From: Anseranas semipalmata
Taxonomy: Eukaryota > Chordata > Aves > Anseriformes > Anseranatidae
Length of the DNA stretch: 64,000 nt
NCBI GenBank assembly: GCA_013399115.1
Contig: VXAA01003849.1
Location: forward strand, 1,729,081-1,793,080
Direction: 5' to 3'
A program made the position numbers and the translations under genes. Below, piece by piece: positions 11,401 to 23,080 of the stretch (its first letter is position 1; every line of letters begins with the position of its first letter). The notes beneath the pieces are model-generated. The model was given only the letters and a program-made list of their open reading frames with translations. It had not been told where the DNA came from and did not search any database.

Positions 11401-14284
11401 CATCTTCCTTAGTCAGTAACGGTCTGGACAATAATTCCTAGTACTAATGCAATAAAATACCTCATTCTCTTTCTTTCCAAATTCTCCAATTGCCTTTAGC
11501 AGTCAGAAGAAGTGTCAAATACTTTATAGCGCACCCACATATTTTGTCAAAATACTCTTTACATGGTTCTTCTTGCTGCTGGTGTTATTGGACAAACACA
11601 CAGAGTTTGGTGGCTGTCATGATCCCTGCTGCCAGTACGGGAGGTAAGGGTCTTATGTTACTGTTTATTAACTAAGTTCATTAACTAAAAACACATTTTA
11701 TCAAACAATGACTTTCAGGCATTTGGAAAAGAGAAATCACACACCGTGCGACCAGAACTACTATGAACTCAGACTTCTGTATCCCATGTCCCTCTGGGGT
11801 TTCCATCTCTTATTCAGATGCCATTGGACTCACCCAGGGGTTCGCAGTACTGGGAAGTCATGTGCCAGTGCGTGCACTGCAGGTGCAGCAACCATAAGAT
11901 TTACTGCACGTGGAACCATCCAGAGTGCAGTTGGTCAGGGATCTGAGATCACCTAAACAAGAAGAGACCCAATATTTTGGCTGTGTTCACATTGGTAAAA
12001 GAGATTAAATGAAATTTCTGAAATGAAATTTAATAAATTTACATTTAATAAATACATCCTGGGAGATGGGCCAGTGTGTGAAGGCGAAAAGCTAGTTAAG
12101 GTAGCAATGTTGACACCAGAACAAAAAGGTTTATACTGGCCAGAAAATGATTCAGGATGAAATCCCCAATGTGATGTGGTGCTGTAGTCTCCTGGCCCTG
12201 GTCCACAGCAGTTCCTCTCAGTGCTGTGTCCTGTGTTTCCATGTTTCTACACAAAACCACATATTTCTTGAGTTACCCTCATTTGTACCCATCCGCTACT
12301 TCAAATGGCAGGTTCGATGCATTGGGGAACTTCCCTTCCTCTGCATGGTCCTGAGTTAAAGGCAAGCTAAGTCACTAGCATTTCTTCTTCTGTTTAACCT
12401 TTACCATTAATTCACACTCATCCAGCTTATCCTCCAAGGTAGCTTTGGAGGTGTCCACTGGGCCCCCCTCCAGCAAGAGGAGAGCAATGAGCTCAGAGAA
12501 ATAACACCAGTCTTAAAGCAAGGACCACTTTTCATCACTTTACTTATCAGATGAAATAAAGTGTTTGGGCAGAAGATCCTCTCCGAGCAAAAATATTAAA
12601 GAGAGCACACAATAACTTGTCTCATCGCTTATGCAAAGCAAATAAGGATTTCTATGGGGATGGAATCTGGATTGCTTTTCATATTATTTACTTTTGTTTG
12701 TTTGTTTTTTCTCATTAGACCAAAAATATTTTTCCTCCCATTTGAATAATCATGATTACTGCAGTACCACCTGTGACAGCTGTAATGATCATTTGATAAC
12801 AAAATAGACAGAAGGCAGAAACAATATGAAACTGCCATTGCAAATATAAAGAAAGAGAAAGGAAAGTTTCTTTAATTTAGACAAATGAAATGAGCAAAAA
12901 TATATATTGTTTAGACATGTAGTACTCTTCAGGCATATTAGACATGACCTTTCTTGTTCCAAAGTTTTACCTTTTCTCATGGCACCCATCAAGGGTCTTA
13001 TATTGAACCAATTAAAGTGTGGGGACATCCAGAAGGCAACATCAAAAATAATAGCTAAAATAAAACAAAATGGGTTTACAAGCAAACAAGAGAAAGTACT
13101 TGGGTTTGAAATACATGTCTCTCTTGCTAAGCTAAGCAGGGTTAAAAACTCTACATATCAAAAGGAAGAGATCACATAACTGTTCTCCATGAGCTATAAA
13201 ACAAAAGCAGATTATCACAAAGTTCTTTATCATTAGGTAGGAAGGAAGAGGAAAGGAAAGAAGAAACTTTGAGAGAAATTTGCAAGCAGATTTGAACTTT
13301 CTGTAATATATGTGCCATTCTTAATTATCCATTGACTAATTCCCCATTGTAGGTTTTGGTCTGTACCTCACTTGGCAGCCATTAGTTGCAAGTACTAGAG
13401 ATTTGAGAAGTTTTTATGTAAAACAACTCCCATGCTGTGAATAAGGGAAATTAAATGAAAGTGAATGAAAGTGAATTAAAACCACTCTTAAAAATACCAC
13501 TCTGAACCACACCTGAAGCTCTGTTTTGGCCACTGTGTGAAAAGGTCAGTATGAGGTCTTCATCTCACTAGCCCCCTGTTTGATGGCTGCAGAAATGCAA
13601 CGGCTTTTTAAAATCCTTTTCATGGCTGAACTTGCAAAGAGCTCAATAATGAAATATAGCATCACTTTTTATCCCAAAGTAATAATTGCAGAATAAGGTA
13701 CAAGATGGTAAGGTTGTGTCACAGTTCTGAGTACCTCTGGTGTCTCCTTTCTTCTGCCCGCGACAAGAGCATCCTGGCTGTTACTGCTACTTTTCATAAA
13801 GCACCATATTTCCAAGGTGTGGATATCCCCATATGTCAAACATTTAGTTGTTATGCCTCCCAAATGCAGTCAGATCATCAAGGCTTTTTAATTTAATGGC
13901 AATGGCCTTAATTAGATCAGATCATCAGCTAGAAAATTATGCTACCACAAAATAAACATGTTAGCACAGTGGGAAGAATCCTGCTTGCAGACTGCATCCA
14001 GCACTGCTTTGTTCTTGGATTCAGTCTCCAGCTTGGCTTCAAGTGCCCCTTCTCCAGGCTGTGGAGCACTGCAAAAGTAAGTGGAATATTCATGAACCTT
14101 CCCAGGCACCAAAGATCTTAGGGCTCCATAGGTGATGTGTTGTCAGATGAACATATAAATGAAGGCTAAAAATCCCACCAAGCTGTAGTGCAGCTCAGTA
14201 GTGGAGTGCTTACAAATTTACTATATGTACTGACATTTGTTTTGGCCAACAAATTTTGTTTTTCAGCCAGTTAAGTGGTTCAGC
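11401..14284. other. Noncoding DNA, no gene recognised
   Basis: No transposable element or gene is recognised. The longest ATG frames (82, 90 and 98 codons at 11708-11956, 12907-13179 and 12789-13085) lack family resemblance. Two of them overlap on opposite strands, as expected by chance. A TTTG-rich patch is at about 12692-12709. Confidence 0.6.
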
Positions 14285-14480
14285 ATTTCATAGATTTTAA
14301 GACCAGAAGGCATTGCCCTGCTCATTTAGTTGATGCCTGCAATAAGGTCAGAGGGTCTCAGGCAGCAATGTCTGCATAAAGGCTGTAACTTCCAGGTGAC
14401 TTCTACATATGACACACAGTTTAGAAAGACATAACTCTCTTCAGGCAGCTCAAATCAGGGAAGTCTGCCTACCATGGATG
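14285..14480 (-). mobile_element. Ancient CR1 LINE 3' end, minus strand
   Basis: The phrases ttcatagattttaagaccagaagg at 14286, then tctgcataaaggctgtaactt at 14369 and tttagaaagacat at 14421, follow the reverse complement of an old CR1 3' end. The known version reads 'tcatagattttaaggccagaaggg ... ctgcatcaagcccataactt ... tttagaaagacat'. It therefore starts at the element's true 3' terminus and runs towards ORF2. Similarity may continue weakly to about 14560. It looks like the same family as the pieces at 10.5 and 62.4 kb. Confidence 0.75.
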
Positions 14481-15179
14481 AATATAAGGTGTTCAAATAT
14501 GTAAATAAAATACTACTCTGCATAACATTGTACAAGACACAAAAGTTGCTAATGTATTTTCCCTTTTCACCCATTCCCCCCTGCCTTCCTAAATCTTACA
14601 TTCAGCACTTTGCAGGTAGCAGAATTTAATTACTGAAACACATCAATCACTGGTTTTAAGTCCATTGTGAAAAGCAAATTAGGTTTCCTTGTGTATTACA
14701 AAGGCCTTTCCTTCATTTTGCAATAGAAATGACATAGCACAGGCATGAAAAGCACAGATATAGAAAAGACAGAAGAATTGGACTGCGAACACAAATGGCA
14801 TATTTATACTGACAGACACAAGAACACCACCCGAATCAGAGCATTGTTGGCCTGCTACATAAAGGCAAGTTAGTGCATAGGTCAATAGGTGTTAAATGCA
14901 GTTTAGGAACTGCGTTCATGTACACAAGTTAGAAAGGCCAAGAATCCCCCTTCGTTAAGACGATGTTACTCAACAAATGTAAGAATAGCCAAACCGGTGA
15001 GAACCAAGGTTGACAGGAGACAGGGTTGGAGGTTACAGCTGCCATTAGGGGTAGACTAGGAAGGACTGAGAACAAGGCAAGAATAGACCATATCCCTGTG
15101 ATACTTTCCCAGACACCACCAATTTCCAGCTCAGGGAATGCCTGGGTTAAGTCTGGCTTCTGTGTAGTTGGTATTCCCC
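14481..15179. other. Noncoding DNA between two CR1 pieces
   Basis: No gene is recognised. The last 100 bases or so (from about 15075: gaatagaccatatccctg, cagacaccaccaatttccag) may be a decayed 3' UTR of the next CR1 element, but the likeness is too weak to include. Confidence 0.5.
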
Positions 15180-15950
15180 AATGTATTTCTTTTCCATTAA
15201 CAAATCCAGTCTCCCCCTGGTCCCCCCTAACCCTCTAGCATTCACCGCATCCTTTGGCAGACAGTATCACTGATGTATTACCCACTGCATGAAGAATAAC
15301 CCACTTCTGTTTGTTTTGAAACTTGTTCCTTCTATCTTACTTTGATGATCCCTAGTGCTTATAGTGGAAGAGACAGTGAACAATCAACCCCTATCCATCC
15401 TCTCCACTGCACTCCTCATTTTATAGCCTTCTAGCATGTCCCCTATAATTTGTCTCTTTTCCAGAAAGAAGAATCTTAGCTTACTTAGCTATTCCTTGCA
15501 CAGAACACGTCCCGTATATTGATGGTACTTGACAATCAAGGACAATTGAACCTTTTTCCAGTTCTACTATATTCTTTCTGAGATGAAAAGAACAGAACAG
15601 TACAAAGACACAGACGCGCCATGCATTTATATAAAGGCATAATGATGAACTCTGTTTTGTTCTCTATTGCTTTACCAATAGTTCCTAACATTTGTGATTT
15701 AATTTTTTTTTGTTCAGTACTGAGCACCGGGATGTCATTTTCATGGAATTACCAACTATATCCTCAAAATCTCTCACAAAATTGGTAAAGGTTAGGTCAG
15801 AACCCCTCAATTCACAAATGAAATTAGGATGATATCTTAATGTGTGCATTTAATTTCATCATCCATCTAGGTTGTTCAAAGCTACATTTTCATTCAGTTC
15901 TGTCTTTGCAGTTATGTTCAGTTCATAGCAATATCTCAATATCTGCTAGG
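15180..15950 (-). mobile_element. Ancient CR1 LINE fragment, ORF2 C-terminal half
   Basis: This is the longest readable old CR1 piece. On the plus strand it shows, in order, aacaaatccagtctcc (15200), catcctttggcag (15248), tccctagtgcttat (15349), attttatagccttctagcatgtcccct (15418), tgtctcttttccag (15451), cctttttccagttctactatattctttctgagatg (15550), catgcatttatataaaggcataatgat (15620), agttcctaacattt (15680) and atttcatcatccatc (15854). All are reverse-complement landmarks of sauropsid CR1 ORF2. A minus-strand frame still reads a few residues around ...FFSSQKEYSRTGK, close to the CR1 'hLKKDi.kLE.VQ' region. Stops and frameshifts show it is inactive. Confidence 0.85.
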
Positions 15951-18900
15951 AGCACAGCACACCAAAGCCTGCACATAGAAGTTCATATCTCCATTGCTCC
16001 TTAAACATCAGTGTGAGCAAAGCTGGGACATGGAGTCTCAAGAAAAAAAAAAAAAAAAACTTGGACAGGGAGATACAAGAATAAAGCTGAAACAGCTTTC
16101 CATCTGTCAGCCATTAATAACTCATCTCTTTTTGGAAATCTATACTGTAACTTGCTCAGTCATTTTATAAAGGAGAAGGTGAAATTCAGCAATTCAGCAT
16201 CTGTCTATGTGCATGGAAATCTCATCTAAGGTCTGGAAATGTATAAGAGGAAAGAACTTTTAAAGGCTTAGGAAATTTTGTCCTTACAATGAAGTCTCCT
16301 CTGGGCATACTGCTGTCTGTGCCACTGTGCCTGTGTGTCTGTGCCACTGCTTTCCTTGTAAAATTTGATAGTGTTTTTTTATTGAGATTAGAGGAAGTTT
16401 ATATTACACCATTATAAACTGGAATTTTTTGCAACCATGATAAACAAAGGCCAGAAAATCACTAGGGAAGCCCTTCTGGTAAGACACAGAACAGAGATCT
16501 TGAAACTGTTTATACTGCCTTTAGTAAAGAGACATTATCACATACAGCATCATACGTTTGTGTGAACTCATGGCACTTTGTCAATGTGCAGTAATACAGT
16601 AATGCAGTCTCGTCCTATGATCCAAACTGTTTGAAAGCATGATCTGCTTTCTGGTTCTAATTTTAGGTGTTGTCCACAAGGATATTACCACTTACTGTTT
16701 TTTTTTTTCTTTTTTGGCAGGCATCCATTAATTGCTCACTGAAAAGGCCTAAGAAAGGTATACTGGAGGTTTGTTTTCCACTGTTTTACTTATACTGATT
16801 TTCCCTACTGTTTGGCCCCAGACAAAGTACTTTTTTTCACTATAATATTCCACCAAAGAGCTTTGTGAGAGTTTAAAGTTGACAGCTCATTCAGAGAGAA
16901 TTACTTTGTAACAACAGTTGCAAAACAGTCTGTTTTACATGGTATGGCTGTCTTAGCCAAATTCCACCAGGCTTTTCTAAACTCCTTCCTCCCTCTTTCC
17001 TGCCCCACACATGCTTCAGAGGGTTGCAGAACATTTCATTTGTCCCGGGTTACTGTAGTGCTGCTGCCCACTGTTACAATTACTCTATTTCATCTTTCCC
17101 TGATGCTCTGCGGAACTCTCTTTTATGTTAATCCAAGTAGCAACTTTTGCAAAGTGCTTACGGATCCATCTGAATAGCACGACACATGTAGGATCATTAC
17201 CACCAATAGTTAAGAACCTTCTACATGCTCCCAGAAATGCCTGTATTTATTTTGTCTAGAGCCAGCCTTCAGGAAATAAGATGGCACAATTCATCATGGT
17301 CCAAGAGTTCCATTTGTGTTCTTAGGTAAAAAAAAAAAAAAAAAAAAGTGACACAGCCTGGGAAGTCTGGGTGGCAGGGCAGGACCTCGCCAGCTGGGGC
17401 TCGTCCCATCAGGCAGGGTGGGGGACACCCCAGAAGAAGCTGGAGTATTCTTCCATCCAATCCATCCCGTCAGTGTACCCAGACCATGAGAGCTGGCACT
17501 TGGGTGAACGCCAGCTAAATCTATCCTCTGCTCTCTCCATCCTCCCCCCCCACCATCACCTATCTTAAAACTCTTGGAAACCAGTGTCAACAAGTCGCAG
17601 CATATTCATATACCTCCTGGGGTGCTAGTGGCCCGGGCTTTAACTGGTGCATGACTGAGTGTTTCTGTCCTGGCCGTGTGTTCTGATATTAACTGTGTTT
17701 GTCATGCTACGTAAGGGCCGTGATCAGCAGCTGGCCTCAGGCAAAGAGAAAGTAATCAGTCTTTAGGAGAACTTTTCCAGTGGCTGCCAAGAATTTTCTG
17801 CATGAGGAAGCCTATTAACAAGCATCATGTGAGAGAGTATTTACAGAAAGTCAGAAAATGCTGACCCAGGATAAGGAAAATGTCCCCTCTGCGTAGTTTC
17901 ACAGCTGAATAACTCTCTAATATTTCATTGAAGGAATTTATAGATAAGAGTTACAAAATAACCATAAAAAAGTGTTTTAAAAATGTGTTTACACCAACAG
18001 AAGCCTGGTACCATATGGTAATTTTTGAGTGGAGATCACATCTCAAGGGACAGAGGAATGTTACTGCAGTTTAATAACTCTGCAAAGTAAAACCTCAAAG
18101 GTCAGGTGGAGCATCTGACCCTCAAGCTCTTACTCCCTGCCTCACCTTGTGACTGAGCCACTATGATGACAGGCCTGAGAAATCCTTGTTCAGAAGTTAA
18201 CTTGATGTATTCCTAAATGAAACTCAATAAAACCTCAAGATGTGTAATGAAAACAAACTACACAACTACCAATGGCAGATATTCTACTATTTATAACCCA
18301 AAAGGAAAAGAGCATTTTTAAATTCCTTTCCAGGGGCTTTGCCAGGGGAGTGAATATTGACATAAACTATACCTTTTAATTCTGTTACAGTTTTGTTTTC
18401 TTAGGCTATAAAGGTATATCCAGAGCTGCAGAATTTAAGCTTTTAGTCTGACAGTCATTTTCCTCACAAATATATATATATGTATATTAGAAAATTTTCT
18501 CAGACCAAATATTCACTGATTATATCAACCATTTTCTTGTGTTTGCCTCTAAACTTTCCAATGACTAAAGTGTAGCAAGTTCTCAGGTGCTTGCAAGTTG
18601 CTTGTCCTAAGCCTGTCACCAGGGATTTACAAAACCCCTGGAGGAGTAGTGCTGATGTTCTGCCATATCATGCTGAAACACTTCTGTCATCTGTGTGATC
18701 ATCCTCTTGCCACTGAGCTAGGGCAGGGGGGGCATAGGCTCTGTGCCCCACCTTTTGCCATCTGTGCACGGCTGCTGAGACTTTATTAGCTGCATTTGGA
18801 CCTGAAATGAGAGGAACAAAACCAGTTGCAACAGAAGAGATTAGTCCAACGTGTTGCCACATGACATGCCTGAAGTTAATACTCAGTATTGCTGCTTTGA

Positions 18901-21082
18901 AATAGTGACATTTCAATTAAAAAAGCTAGTAATCGAATCACCCTGAACCAAACTGCCTGCCTTTGTAACTGAGATTCTATCTACAATGGCATTTAACATA
19001 AATTGTAAACACAGAAAAAATGTTTTTTCCTTTTACGTATTACTTTGTGCTCTTAGCAGATAAATTTCAAAAGGGTTCATGTTTTATCTCTCTTTCAAAC
19101 TTCTCCACCTTGTGTCTGCCTGTGCCCATGGAGAATGACACGCATATCCTTAGCTGTGTGCTCTATGTACATACACATATGGTGGTGATATACGCAAAGA
19201 TTCAAAGCAATTTAATAAATAACCTTTACCACTGCAGGTGAGCTCTGCCAACTAACTGTGTCTGCATGATCTCCTAACCTTCCCAGATTTCATTCCAGCA
19301 ACAGTCAGAAATAAAAAATGCCTGATAAATGTTCCTGCCTTTCACAAACGTGCCAAATCTGAAATCTCCTCCAGAAATTATACTGGCCTGATTTTTGAGG
19401 GAGCTTGCTTGGCTTTCTTTCTTTGATATAAGTAAAAAGGATACTAAAATCACTGGTTTGTGGTGAGGGGAATAATATAAATAATAGAAGTCACACAAAA
19501 TCTTGTTTTCGTGGTTTTTTTTATACATCTACCAAAGTAAAACATTGTAAATTACCTACGCTCCACACTGGCCATGCAGATACTGAATGGTATTTCAGTA
19601 GGGAAGCAGCCACACGCTGCCCCAGCTCCTCCCAGAGCTGTGAGCACAGAGATGACAGAGCCGATGGGTCATGCAGATGCATAGCACATGGGAGAACATG
19701 CCCCCAGGGAAAGATGCAGCCTCCATCACCTCCTGAAGGAAGGTGTTCAGTGAACAGCAGGCTATGTCCCTGGCTCTGCCTGGGGCAGCACGCCCCTGGG
19801 GTGCTTTGCTTAGAGTCTGAGGTGAAGCTGGGCTTCTTTGGACAACGTTGTCCATGGATTGAACGGGTGGAGGTCTCTAACCCAACAGTTGGTGTGACTT
19901 CCCAAGTGTGGGCTTGCAGGGCGTTAGGCTGCCTGCCTGAGAGCTGCTCTTGCTAAACATTAATGATTAACACTACTGATGAAAGTGAGGAGGCCAAGGG
20001 AGCAATTCTAAATGACCTGGAGAGGTCAGTAATATTGGCAGGAAATATCAGTCCCTGCTTCAATTTGGAAGAAAAAATAGATGAATAGACATGCTTCAAA
20101 ACAAGCCTGAATGCTGAGCTTCAGTGAAACGGAGAAAGCTCGAAGAGCAGCTTCAGAAATGCAGCTGTGAACAGCAAACTACAAACTGTGAAATGGCAGC
20201 AGCAAAGGCAAAAAAAAAAACTAATTCAGGATGACACAATGGTATGGTGGTGCCTTTTGCCCATCCACTTCTTGAAATTTTCATGTACAGAGCCAAGACA
20301 GAAATTTTCACCTCTGCCTGTAAATACAACACATTTATGATGTGATTGGAGCATAATAATAAATAATTAACGTTTTTATGGGAAAATTTGAAATATATTT
20401 AGTGAAAATTCTTGTGAGAAGTAATTCTTCTTACAATAATAACTTCAAATCACAACTTAAATCTTAATTTTCAAAAAAAAAATTAAATAAATGAAATCAT
20501 AATTCTCACATCTCTGCTTGTAAAAAAAACTTCATGACAAAAACTTTGTTTCTGTGAAAATAAAATAGTCTCTTCTAGGAAATATAGTTCAATCAAAAAT
20601 AAAAAGTGGTTGAAAACACATCTGGTTTCTACAAACTATTTTAACAGAAACCTCTTGTCAGCTGTAGGTAAACATCACCTTCAGAATCCTACACTACACA
20701 TGACAGAGATAGGTTATTTTCTGTCCAGGAGACACCTGAACATAGGATCAGGCATTAACATTGGTGTTATCGTCACCTAGACATGAGCACAAAAGATTAA
20801 AAAAGAAAAAAAAAAAAAAAAAGGAGCCTTTGGATTTGTGAACAAGCCTCTGTGAAAGGCGGCCATCACGACTGGCCCCAGTAGGTGTTCAGAGTATCAT
20901 GAACCATTGCTACCATCGCCAACGTGTATCAGCTTGATAGTCACACTGAACCGTGCTTGCCTAACAGCCTTCTCAGGGACTACTCTGGCCATGCCACGCA
21001 CAATCTGGTGTTTGCAGGATCTGTACGGTTTAACACGGACAGAAGCAATTCCCCACTCTTGGCAAAGACATGCTGGAATGTG
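15951..21082. other. Noncoding DNA with several poly(A) runs
   Basis: No gene is recognised in 5.1 kb. Uninterrupted A runs lie at 16043-16059 (17), 17328-17347 (20) and 20806-20822 (17). A GC-richer stretch at 17350-17560 gives overlapping minus-strand open frames of 63 and 99 codons whose Phe runs and Gly runs come from poly(A) and C-rich DNA. A short (TA)n is at about 18470-18486. None of the poly(A) runs is preceded by a sequence that I recognise as a retrocopy. Confidence 0.6.
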
Positions 21083-21815
21083 GGATCATAGAGTCATAGA
21101 ATATCCCCAGTTGGAAGGGACACACAAGGATCATCAAGTCCAACTCCTGGCTCCACACAGGTCTACCCAAGAATCAGAATTCAGACCATGTGTCTGAGAG
21201 CATAGTCCAAATGCTTCTTAAATTCCAACAGGCTCGGTGCTGTGACCACTTCCCTGGGGAGCCTGTCCCAGTGCCCGACCACCCTCTCAGTGAAGAACCT
21301 TTTCCTAACACCCAGCCTGAACCTCCCCTGTCACAGCTCCATGCCGTTCCCTCGGGTCCTGTCGCTGTCACCAGAGAGCAGAGATCAGCGCCTGCCCCTC
21401 CGCTCCCCTCGTGAGGAAGCTGCAGGCCGCCATGAGGCCTCCCCTCAGCCTCCTCTGCTCTGGGCTGAACAAACCAAGGGACCTCAGCCGCTCCTCGTAT
21501 GTCTTCCTCTCTAGGCCTTTCACCATCTTGGTAGCCCTTCTCTGGACACTGTCCAATAGTTTCACGTCCTTTTTGTACTGTGGTGCCCAGAACTGCACAC
21601 AGTGCTCGAGGTGAGGCCGCACCAGCGCAGAGCAGAGCAGGACAGTCACTTCCCTCGACCGGCTAGCCGTGCTGTGCCTGATGCACCCCAGGGTACGGGT
21701 GGTCCTTCTGGCTGCCAGGGCACACTGCTGGCTCATATTCAACTTGCTATCAACCAAAACCCCCAGATCCCTCTCTGCAGGGCTGCTCTCCAGCCTCTCA
21801 TCCTCCTTCAATCAC
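21083..21815 (-). mobile_element. CR1 LINE, 5'-truncated, minus strand, with open ORF2 remnant
   Basis: The element's 3' end is at 21083-21105, where atcatagagtcatagaat is the reverse complement of the CR1 terminal octamer-like repeat. It reads into catcaagtccaactcc and the 3' UTR, then ORF2. The frame at 21368-21811 (147 codons) is the C-terminal part of CR1 ORF2. It contains AERDLGVLVDSKLNMSQQCA, then VQFWAPQYKKDVKLLDSVQRRATKM and RLRSLGLFSPEQRRLRG, all characteristic of the region after the reverse-transcriptase catalytic core. The catalytic motif itself lies upstream and is missing, so this copy cannot transpose. CR1 insertions are normally cut short at the 5' end like this. The intact frame makes it the youngest repeat here. 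Confidence 0.95.
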
Positions 21816-22872
21816 CCTCATTTTATCTCCTAGAGGAGGTCATTTTCTCTCTAAAACTGCCAGCAAAAGCAATGTGCAGCACTGGACTGGCTGATACAGG
21901 CAGTTCTTCTGGAGTTCAGCACGACTGAGGCCTCAGCCCAGAAAGACCTGATATACAGATTTGGTGTTCGTAGGGATGGGACACTGTTAGAGACCTTGTA
22001 GGCAGAAGGCAAAAAGTAACTTGCAGGCCAGTTTCCTGTAAAAGCCACCTTTTCTTAAGACAGAGCAGGAGTTGTATTAGCAGGGACTGCTGCTAGGACA
22101 GTTGACTGAGTGACAGAGATCGAGACACAGCATTTCTACATATTTGTGGTCAGGCAGAGCCTACAGGTCAACAATCAGTGTGCTGTGCTGCCTTCACCAC
22201 TGGCAAAGGTCTGGCACTGCAAGAAGCACATGCTGGGAAGAAGCTCTTTCTTCCCTGTGTTGAGCAACGGAAACAGCCATTTACTTCTATGATCCTGTTT
22301 TGTTCCAGTGAAGGGTTTCCACCTCGGGAAGGGGAGTTTTCTGTAACCAGTCTCTGTACAGGTTGGCCTCCAGTGCTGTTTTCACTGGTCTAGGTAGGTG
22401 GTAGAGGGGCACTGAAGACATCAGGTCTTTTTGGGACAGCTGAGATTGTACGAGGCACTCCTGCGCATCTTCATCATTGCAGAATCATGCTCTGCTGTAT
22501 GGCACATGGCTGAAGCTGTTCACCTTTTTAATTCCCTAATATTTTCCCATGATTTGGCACTTAAGAAATTAGTTTTCCAGGTGCCTGGGGATCTCATTTG
22601 CAGCCAGTGTGCTGTATAATCTACATGGGTTGGATCACCAAACTGAGCAAACTATACAGCCTATGCAACTACACAAACCATACATCTCACAACCTCAACC
22701 TTTGGTATTTCCCCGCTGTGATCATCTGGCCTCAAAATGACAGTCCAAAGAGATGGAAAGGTCTCACTGACCCCTGCGCGCCCTACTGCTTTTGTCTTTC
22801 TGTACCAAAGTACTTTTTTTGCTTCTAGTTCTTACCCACTTCTTACACATTATTGTGATACCCTCATATCAA
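21816..22872. other. Noncoding spacer between two CR1 pieces
   Basis: About 1 kb with no recognised gene or repeat. Short overlapping frames (60-71 codons) at 22110-22393 are unremarkable. Confidence 0.6.
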
Positions 22873-23080
22873 AACATATAGGACAACTCAGGTTGGCAAG
22901 GACCTCAAGAGGTCTAAAGTCCAACCTCTTGCTCAAAGCAGGATCAGCTCTGAGATCAGCCCAAGCTGCTAAGGACTTGATACATCTGGATCTTGTAAAT
23001 CTCCAATGATGGAGGCTGCACAGCCTCTCTGGGCAACCTTTCTGTCCTGCTGCTTGCCTGTCCACATAGGGGAAAAAAAA
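22873..23080 (-). mobile_element. CR1 LINE 3' end of an older subfamily
   Basis: The phrases aggttggcaaggacctcaag at 22890, gtccaacctcttgctcaaagcagg at about 22919, gatcttgtaaatctccaatgatggaggctgcac at 22990 and cctctctgggcaacctttctg at 23024 are the reverse-complement landmarks of a CR1 3' end of a type different from the copy at 21.1 kb. Known versions read 'ggttggaaaggacctc...gtccaaccccctgct...aatctccaaggatggagattccac...ctctctgggcaacctgttcc'. It is frame-broken and 5'-truncated. Confidence 0.85.

Noticed and set aside
13960..14060. Possible SINE head (gcacagtgggaagaatcctg)
   Set aside because: No box-B match in the right place and no 3' part.
17328..17347. A20 run as the tail of a processed pseudogene
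   Set aside because: No recognisable coding sequence and no target-site duplication were visible beside it.
21174..21371. 65-codon minus frame with Gly/Trp-rich sequence
   Set aside because: It lies in the CR1 3' UTR and is a by-product of that element.
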